From J013 sp038521775 (lineage in GTDB: Bacteria; Pseudomonadota; Alphaproteobacteria; Rhodobacterales; Rhodobacteraceae), in the NCBI GenBank assembly GCA_038521775.1, contig JBCBKN010000022.1, forward strand, positions 1 through 21,145: DNA of 21,145 bases, read 5' to 3'. The notes under the pieces are model-generated. The model had not been told where the DNA came from. It made no database searches and saw nothing but the letters and a program-made list of their open reading frames with translations. Positions 16,474 to 21,145 of the stretch are shown here, piece after piece; the first letter of the stretch is position 1, and each line of letters begins with the position of its first letter. A program made the position numbers and the translations under genes.

Positions 16474-17480
16474 GCCAGGACGGGTCCGGGAATGGCCCCG
16501 GGAATGGCCCCAATAATGGCCCCAGAAACAGCTCGAGCCATGGGTACGAGACCGGGCGGCTGAACCTGCCCTTCACCGGCATCTGCACGTTCGGCAAATA
16601 CCCCCATATCGGCTGGGACACGCCCATCAAGGCCGATATCGCCGTGCTCGGCGCCCCCTTCGATGCCGGCACGCAATGGCGCCCCGGCGCGCGCTTCGGC
16701 CCGCGCGCGATCCGCGAGGCCTCGACCCTCTTTGCCTTCGGCCATGACGGGGCCTATGACCATGAGGATGACGTCACCTATCTGCCCGCCGGCACCCGCA
16801 TCGTCGATCTGGGCGATGCCGACATCATCCACACCGACACCCAAGCCAGCCATGCCAATATCCGCGCCGGCGTGGCCCGGGCGCTGGCCGCCGGCGCCCT
16901 CCCGGTCACGCTGGGGGGCGATCACTCCGTCACCATCCCGGCCATCGAGGCCTTTGAGGGCCAGGACCCGATCCATGTCGTGCAGCTCGACGCGCATCTC
17001 GACTTTGTCGATACCCGCCATGGCGTGACCCGCGGCCATGGCAACCCGATGCGCCGCGCGGCCGAAAAATCCTGGGTCACCGGGCTCACCCAGCTGGGCA
17101 TCCGCAATGTCTCGTCAACCGCGCGCGAGGGCTATGCCGCGGCCCGCGCCATGGGCTCGGACATCCTCTCGGTGCGCCAGATCCGCCGCCTGGGCATCGC
17201 AGCCACGCTCGCGCGCATCCCGGACGGCGTCCGGGTCTATCTGACCATTGACATTGACGGGTTCGACCCCTCCATCGCCCCGGGCACCGGCACGCCCAGC
17301 CATGGCGGCTTTCTTTACTATGAGGGCTTGGAGCTGATCGCCGGCCTCGCCCAGCGCTGCCGCATCGTCGGGCTCGATCTGGTCGAGGTCGCGCCGGACT
17401 ATGACCGGACCGACACCACGGCCATCCTCGCCGCCCAGCTCCTGCTCAACGCGATGGGGCGGATCCTGCACCACCGCTGA
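16470..17480 (+). CDS. Agmatinase-family ureohydrolase coupled to the importer
   Basis: This 336-residue dimanganese hydrolase is expected to release urea from a guanidino substrate in the cytoplasm. Metal ligands are His152 (GGDHS), Asp174/His176/Asp178 (LDAHLDF) and Asp261/Asp263 (TIDIDGFDPSIAPGTGTP). The specificity loop reads TRHGVTRGHGNPMRRAA and is clearly different from the first ureohydrolase, so the two probably have different substrates; agmatine, guanidinobutyrate and proclavaminate-type compounds are candidates. The N-terminus (7-18) is a Gly/Asn/Pro repeat written by 12-bp DNA repeats, and the core starts near residue 30. ATG 16470 overlaps the ATPase stop (ATGA) with gagg upstream. 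Its place in the coupled chain suggests that it acts on the imported compound. Confidence 0.93.
   Translation: MSQDGSGNGPGNGPNNGPRNSSSHGYETGRLNLPFTGICTFGKYPHIGWDTPIKADIAVLGAPFDAGTQWRPGARFGPRAIREASTLFAFGHDGAYDHEDDVTYLPAGTRIVDLGDADIIHTDTQASHANIRAGVARALAAGALPVTLGGDHSVTIPAIEAFEGQDPIHVVQLDAHLDFVDTRHGVTRGHGNPMRRAAEKSWVTGLTQLGIRNVSSTAREGYAAARAMGSDILSVRQIRRLGIAATLARIPDGVRVYLTIDIDGFDPSIAPGTGTPSHGGFLYYEGLELIAGLAQRCRIVGLDLVEVAPDYDRTDTTAILAAQLLLNAMGRILHHR
16488..16523 (+). repeat. 12-bp tandem repeat inside the ureohydrolase start
   Basis: Two exact copies of gggaatggcccc (16488-16499 and 16500-16511) and a variant, aataatggcccc (16512-16523), keep the reading frame and encode GNGP-GNGP-NNGP ahead of the conserved domain. 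Confidence 0.85.
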
Positions 17481-17521
17481 CCCCCCGCGAGACCCCCGCC
17501 CGAACGCCAAAACGCCCCGCT

Positions 17522-17546
17522 CCCCTTCTTCTTGGTCCCAATACTC
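17522..17546 (+). repeat. Dispersed intergenic element, copy 2
   Basis: It matches the inverse complement of 8939-8963 at 21 of 25 positions and lies 42 bases after the ureohydrolase stop, between convergent genes. It is followed at once by G- and C-run hairpins. Confidence 0.65.
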
Positions 17547-17554
17547 CGGGGGGT

Positions 17555-17607
17555 CCGGGGGGCTGGCCCCCCGGCTTTGGGGGGGGTCCGGGGGGCTGAC
17601 CCCCCGG
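17555..17607. terminator. Two tandem G6/C6 hairpins between convergent genes
   Basis: ccgggggg/ccccccgg pairs form at 17555-17562 with 17567-17574 and again at 17588-17595 with 17600-17607, each with a 4-base loop (ctgg, ctga). The two are offset by 33 bp, so the unit is duplicated. They sit between the ends of the ureohydrolase (+) and the FAH-family gene (-) and could serve both. No T-tract is adjacent. Confidence 0.55.
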
Positions 17608-17623
17608 GCTGGCCGGCCGGCGC

Positions 17624-18466
17624 TCAAACCGGCTCGGCGACCATCACCTGGCGCTGGCTGCCCAGCCCCTCGATGCCCAGCTCCACCACATCGCCCGCCC
17701 TCAGATAGCGCGGCGGTTTCATCCCCATTCCCACCCCAGGCGGGGTGCCGGTCGAGATGATATCCCCCGGCTGCAGCGTGAAGAACCCGCTCAGATAGCT
17801 CACAATATGCGCCACGCCGAAAATCATCGTCGCGGTGGAGCCGCTCTGCATCGTCTCGCCATTGACCGTCAGCCACATGCCCAGCGCCTGCGGGTCGGCC
17901 ACCTCATCGGGCGTGACCAGCCAGGGCCCGGTCGGCCCGAACGTGTCGCAGCTCTTGCCCTTGGTCCATTGCCCCAGCCGCTTCATCTGAAAATCGCGCT
18001 CCGAGACATCGTTGAGCACGCAAAACCCCGCGACATGCGCCATCGCTTCGGCCTCGCCCACATGTTTCGCCGGCCTGCCGATCACCACGCCAAGCTCCAC
18101 CTCCCAATCCGTGGTGGTCGAGCCGCGCGGGATAATCACATCGTCATTGGGCCCGCAGATCGCCGAATTGGCCTTCAGGAACAGGATCGGCTCGCTGGGC
18201 GGCTCCATCCCCGTCTCCGCCGCATGGTCCGAAAAATTCAGCCCGATGCACATGAACTTGCCGGTGCCGCCCACGCAGGGTCCCAGCCGCGTGGCCGGGT
18301 CGAGCATGGGCAGCCCGGCCGGATCGATCCCCGCCAGCGTGCCCAGATCGGCCAGCACATCGCCTGCCAGATCCGGCACCACGCCCGACAGGTCGCGCAG
18401 CGCGCCATCGGCATCGACAAGCCCCGGTTTTTCCGCCCCCGGCGCACCATGTCTGAGCAGTTTCAT
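17624..18466 (-). CDS. Fumarylacetoacetate hydrolase (FAH) family protein
   Basis: This 280-residue cytoplasmic enzyme acts on a beta-diketo or 2-oxo-type acid by hydrolysis, isomerisation or decarboxylation. Conserved blocks are FMCIGLNFSDHAAETG (71-86) with the probable His81/Glu84 catalytic pair, the metal ligands Glu122 and Glu124 in DWEVELGVVIG, Asp153 in LNDVSERD, and TGTPPGVGMGMKPP (239-252). Length and the short N-terminal domain fit the group often labelled ureidoglycolate lyase or 2,4-diketo-3-deoxy-sugar-acid hydrolase; the first label would fit urea-related neighbours and the second a sugar-acid pathway, and I cannot choose. The ATG at 18466-18464 has gggagg upstream. It is convergent with operon 2 and divergent from the adhesin gene. 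Confidence 0.9.
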   Translation of the reverse strand: MKLLRHGAPGAEKPGLVDADGALRDLSGVVPDLAGDVLADLGTLAGIDPAGLPMLDPATRLGPCVGGTGKFMCIGLNFSDHAAETGMEPPSEPILFLKANSAICGPNDDVIIPRGSTTTDWEVELGVVIGRPAKHVGEAEAMAHVAGFCVLNDVSERDFQMKRLGQWTKGKSCDTFGPTGPWLVTPDEVADPQALGMWLTVNGETMQSGSTATMIFGVAHIVSYLSGFFTLQPGDIISTGTPPGVGMGMKPPRYLRAGDVVELGIEGLGSQRQVMVAEPV

Positions 18467-18556
18467 CCCCGTCCTCCCTGGCTATGACCCCCCTCGCCAT
18501 ACGGGGCGAACCCACGCAAAACAACGGCAAAATCAACTCGCATTGTTTACGTTTTT

Positions 18557-18599
18557 CGTTTTTCGAGCCCATCAATGGCCACATTGGTGATCGAAAACG
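18557..18599. promoter_or_regulatory. Hyphenated dyad, possible operator
   Basis: cgtttttcga (18557-18566) pairs with tcgaaaacg (18591-18599) with one extra base, and inside it caatg (18573-18577) pairs with cattg (18582-18586). It lies in the A/T-rich patch about 90-130 bp upstream of the FAH-family start. The flank also repeats gtttttc directly. Confidence 0.45.
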
Positions 18600-18617
18600 G
18601 CGGCGTCGGACGCGGCG

Positions 18618-18800
18618 CCCTCGGGGTGAGGGCAGGCCCGCCCGGCCGGACATCCCGTCCGAATGTGTGTGCGTGAACCTGCTGGGTGGGCAGGTTGGAG
18701 TGGTGTGATGCGTGAGCTGTGCAGCCGCCAGACTGGCGGAGCTTTGCCTGCCGCTGTTTCGGGGCTGGCCAGCGGCCTGCGCCTGGGCAAATGCCAGGCG
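18618..18800 (+). ncRNA. Run of six perfect hairpins, possible structured leader
   Basis: Perfect stems occur at 18618-18632 (5 bp), 18647-18661 (5 bp), 18676-18696 (7 bp, aacctgc/gcaggtt), 18725-18739 (6 bp, 3-base loop), 18750-18776 (7 bp, gccgctg/cagcggc) and 18780-18800 (7 bp, cgcctgg/ccaggcg). They do not match a riboswitch class I know. High G+C makes some stems expected by chance, so this is a candidate only. Confidence 0.25.
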
Positions 18801-18880
18801 GCGGATCCGGCAAAGACCGGCCTGAATGCCGCAACTCCCGTCGCCGATCGCCGCAACGCCCGTCGCCGCGCCGGACCGTT

Positions 18881-18973
18881 GCGCATCGCCGCGCCGTCGC
18901 CCAGCGCCGCGCCGTCGCGCATCGCAGTGCCGCCGTCGTGCAGCGCCGCGCCGTCGCGCATCTGCACGTTAGC
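18881..18973. repeat. Degenerate 18-bp tandem repeat
   Basis: Units related to gcgcatcgccgcgccgtc start at 18881, 18899, 18917, 18935 (21 bp long) and 18956. The unit spacing of 18 bp is a multiple of three but no coding frame here looks real. Confidence 0.65.
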
Positions 18974-19070
18974 ACACTCGCATCGCGCCTCTGTGCCGGC
19001 CTGCCGCCTTCGGGTGCGCAACCCCGCCGCCGGACATCTCAATCCAAAGCCTGTGGGAGCCTGAACAGCC

Positions 19071-21145
19071 ATGAGCAATGAAACCATCGTCTTTGAAGCC
19101 GAGGACCTCGTTCTTGAGGATTTCCAGATCGTCCATGGCAGCCAGGCCTCGGGCGGCAAGCTCATCAAGATCACCGATGACACCGGCACCGCGGCGACGG
19201 ATTTCGGGCATTCCACGGGCATTTATGCGGTCTCGCTCTGGGTGCAGGACGAAAATGACGGCCAGTCGACCATCGAGCTTGTGGTCGATGGCATCGTCGT
19301 GGGCACGCTGACGCTCGACCGCGATGATGACGGCAATGGCTCCAACAATGGCGGGTTCTCCGAATTCATCCTCGACGACATCATGATCGAGGCGGGCGCC
19401 GAGATCGAGCTGCGCGCCTATAAGGATGGCGGCGAATGGGTGCGCATCGACAAGATCGAGCTCACCAAAACCGCCGATCTGGGCGACAGCAGCGGCCCGG
19501 CCGGCGGGGTCGAGACCCTGATGAGCGAGGGTTTTGCCGGCAAGGGCCACAATCTGGAGAGCTCCTCGAACATCGAGCACAGCGATTTTGAGCGCAAGAA
19601 CAACGCCGCCCTGACCGATGGCAATGATGATGGCAGCCTGGTTTTTCGCGCCATCGACCTTTCGGGCTATGAAAACGCCAAGATCACGCTGGATGCCAAG
19701 GTGCTCAAGGGCGGGTTCGAGGCCTGGGGCACCCAATATGGCGACATGGTGCGCATCGAGATCGTCGATCAGGACGGGACCGTCCATCTCCTCGACATGT
19801 TCTCGGGCACCGGCAATGCGATGACCGGCTCCGAAACGGGCCAGGTGATCGACAAGGGCAGCTATGACGAACTGAGCTGGGACATCCCCGCCGGGCTCGA
19901 CAGCGCGCAGATCCGCATCGTCTCGGACATCTCGGCCAGCGGCGAGAAAATCGTCTTCGACAATCTCACCGTCACCGCCGAACCCGCCACAGGCGGCGGC
20001 GGCCATCCGGTCGAGCCGGTCGTCTACACGCTCGACGCCATCGATGATGTCTTTTCGGTGGGCGAGGCCGAGGACATTGCCGCCAATCTTCTGGCCAATG
20101 ACGTGACCGACAGCCCCGCGCCGATCGCACTGACCGGGGTGGAGGTGCTGGGCACGGCCAATGCCGGGCTCGACGTCACGCTCGGCCAGTCCTTCACGGT
20201 CACCACCGCGGGCGGGCGCGAGGGCAGCGTCACGGTCAGCGCCGACGGCACCTTCACCTTCGATGGCGGCGAGAATTTCGCTGACCTGACCCAGGGCCAG
20301 ACCGACAGCTTCCAGCTCACCTACACCGCCCAGATCGCGGCCGAGGATCAGGTCGATCACAACCTCCTCTTCGTTCTGGACATCTCCAATTCGACCGTGA
20401 ACGGCAACAACACCGCCCAGGACGTGTTCGAAGGCACCGGCGTGGGCGATGTGAATGGCGACGGGCTGGCCGACACGGTGCTCGATGCGCAGATCGCCGG
20501 GGTGCTGGCCGCGGTGCAGAACCTGATCGCCAAGGGCGCCGACCCCTCCAAGATCGATATCGGCATCGTCACCTTCTCGGGCCGCGCCTCGGGCTACACC
20601 AATATCGACGCCGAAACCCTTGGCACGTTCGGTCTGGGCGACCAGGCGCTGAGCGATGCGCTGACCGGCATCACCCGCGGCGGGTGGACCAATTACGAGG
20701 CCGGGCTGGAACAGGCCCGCGACTGGTTCGCGGCGCAATCGGGCGATGGCGCGGTCAACAAGATGTATTTCCTCTCCGACGGGCGGCCGGCCATCGGCTA
20801 TGTCGACGGCGCCTATGTCTATCAGGATGAGAGCGATTATGGCGATGAGGTCGCGGCCATCGCCAACACCTATGGCGCCGAGATCCATGCCATCGGGGTG
20901 GGGGCCAATTCCGACCTCGCCTATCTCGACGATATCGACACGACCGACGGGGCCGAGCAGGTGCTCGACACCACCAGCCTCACCGCGATGCTGGAGGAGA
21001 CGACCGCCGTGCTGGTCGAAGACACCGCCACGGTCACCGTCACCGTGAATGGCGAGGGCGTCGCGGTCACCATCGATGCGGTCGACGACGCCTATACGGT
21101 CGGCGAGACCGAGGATGTCGCCGCCAATATCCTGGCCAATGACAC
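19071..21145 (+). CDS. Large secreted adhesin-like protein with CBM6/35-like, cadherin-like and VWA domains (partial)
   Basis: The frame is open from ATG 19071 (gggag upstream) to the right edge, 691 residues without a stop. Residues 3-135 resemble a CBM6/35 carbohydrate-binding module (FEAEDLVLEDF, ASGGKLIKI, DENDGQST, GGEWVRIDKIEL). Residues about 145-310 form a second beta-rich region ending FDNLTVTAEP. A Gly/Pro linker leads to a cadherin-like/Ig-like repeat (about 322-430, DAIDDVFSVGEAEDIAANLL) and a VWA domain with a complete MIDAS: Asp437-x-Ser439-x-Ser441, Thr540 and Asp570. A second cadherin-like repeat begins at about 666. The protein is acidic and lacks a signal peptide, which suggests type I secretion and possibly C-terminal RTX repeats beyond the window. 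Likely roles are binding to polysaccharide or other cells; no biochemical function is proven. Confidence 0.85.
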   Translation, partial: MSNETIVFEAEDLVLEDFQIVHGSQASGGKLIKITDDTGTAATDFGHSTGIYAVSLWVQDENDGQSTIELVVDGIVVGTLTLDRDDDGNGSNNGGFSEFILDDIMIEAGAEIELRAYKDGGEWVRIDKIELTKTADLGDSSGPAGGVETLMSEGFAGKGHNLESSSNIEHSDFERKNNAALTDGNDDGSLVFRAIDLSGYENAKITLDAKVLKGGFEAWGTQYGDMVRIEIVDQDGTVHLLDMFSGTGNAMTGSETGQVIDKGSYDELSWDIPAGLDSAQIRIVSDISASGEKIVFDNLTVTAEPATGGGGHPVEPVVYTLDAIDDVFSVGEAEDIAANLLANDVTDSPAPIALTGVEVLGTANAGLDVTLGQSFTVTTAGGREGSVTVSADGTFTFDGGENFADLTQGQTDSFQLTYTAQIAAEDQVDHNLLFVLDISNSTVNGNNTAQDVFEGTGVGDVNGDGLADTVLDAQIAGVLAAVQNLIAKGADPSKIDIGIVTFSGRASGYTNIDAETLGTFGLGDQALSDALTGITRGGWTNYEAGLEQARDWFAAQSGDGAVNKMYFLSDGRPAIGYVDGAYVYQDESDYGDEVAAIANTYGAEIHAIGVGANSDLAYLDDIDTTDGAEQVLDTTSLTAMLEETTAVLVEDTATVTVTVNGEGVAVTIDAVDDAYTVGETEDVAANILAND

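Larger units (their letters stand above)
18467..19070. other. 604-bp gene-free region before the adhesin gene
   Basis: I support no gene here. Frames of 70-140 codons exist on both strands, but their translations are Arg/Ala/Pro-rich low-complexity strings with no recognisable domain. From left to right the region contains an A/T-rich patch (about 18515-18600) likely to hold the divergent promoters, a long hyphenated dyad, a run of perfect hairpins (18618-18800), an 18-bp tandem repeat (18881-18973), and a ribosome binding site (gggag) before ATG 19071. Confidence 0.6.

Noticed and set aside
18881..18973. CRISPR array
   Set aside because: Units are adjacent with no unique spacers, are only 18 bp and degenerate, and no cas gene is nearby.
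18663..19064. Possible small protein before the adhesin on the plus strand, and a matching one on the minus strand
   Set aside because: Both consist of Ala/Arg/Pro/Ser repeats arising from the 18-bp tandem units and have no convincing ribosome binding site.
18969..20888. A 639-codon open frame on the minus strand
   Set aside because: It is antisense to the adhesin, whose own frame shows clear CBM, cadherin-like and VWA motifs.

Overview
The window is strongly G+C-rich and densely coding, in the style of a Rhodobacterales-type alphaproteobacterium. Support comes from the codon usage, the many dipeptide/oligopeptide-family (Dpp/Opp) ABC genes, and a short intergenic element present twice in opposite orientations (8939-8963 and 17522-17546) that I associate, from memory, with Rhodobacteraceae genomes. 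The genus cannot be fixed from this sequence.

Layout. The left edge holds the tail of a short-chain dehydrogenase (3-206, +). Next come two minus-strand genes: an agmatinase-family ureohydrolase with a GTG start (330-1373) and a Tat-exported PQQ-type sugar dehydrogenase with a His-rich N-terminus (1508-2749). A 248-bp divergent region leads into operon 1: ATPase, ATPase, binding protein, permease, permease (2998-8911). It is closed by a probable intrinsic terminator. A glutathione-S-transferase-like gene (9049-9675) and a bile-acid/sodium-symporter-family transporter (9844-10725) follow. Operon 2 (10888-17480) is a second Dpp-type importer: binding protein, permease, permease, fused double ATPase, and a second ureohydrolase. 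The last four genes overlap by 1 to 4 bases. A minus-strand fumarylacetoacetate-hydrolase-family gene (17624-18466) converges on operon 2. A 604-bp structured, repeat-bearing gap precedes the start of a large secreted adhesin-like protein (CBM6/35-like module, jelly-roll-like region, cadherin-like repeat, VWA domain), which runs off the right edge (19071 onward).

How the genes work together. The clearest functional signal is operon 2: its ureohydrolase is translationally chained to the importer genes. The imported substrate is therefore probably a guanidino compound, or a peptide/opine that yields one, hydrolysed in the cytoplasm to urea and an amine. Operon 1 and the first ureohydrolase may serve a related purpose, but they are not in one transcription unit. 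A binding-protein-to-permease hairpin occurs in both operons and may keep binding-protein transcripts in excess.

The most unusual items are a low-G+C three-helix membrane protein gene wedged inside operon 2, a series of short tandem repeats (12-18 bp units, different sequences) at gene junctions, and a hairpin-rich leader upstream of the adhesin. I saw no RNA genes, CRISPR array or complete mobile element.
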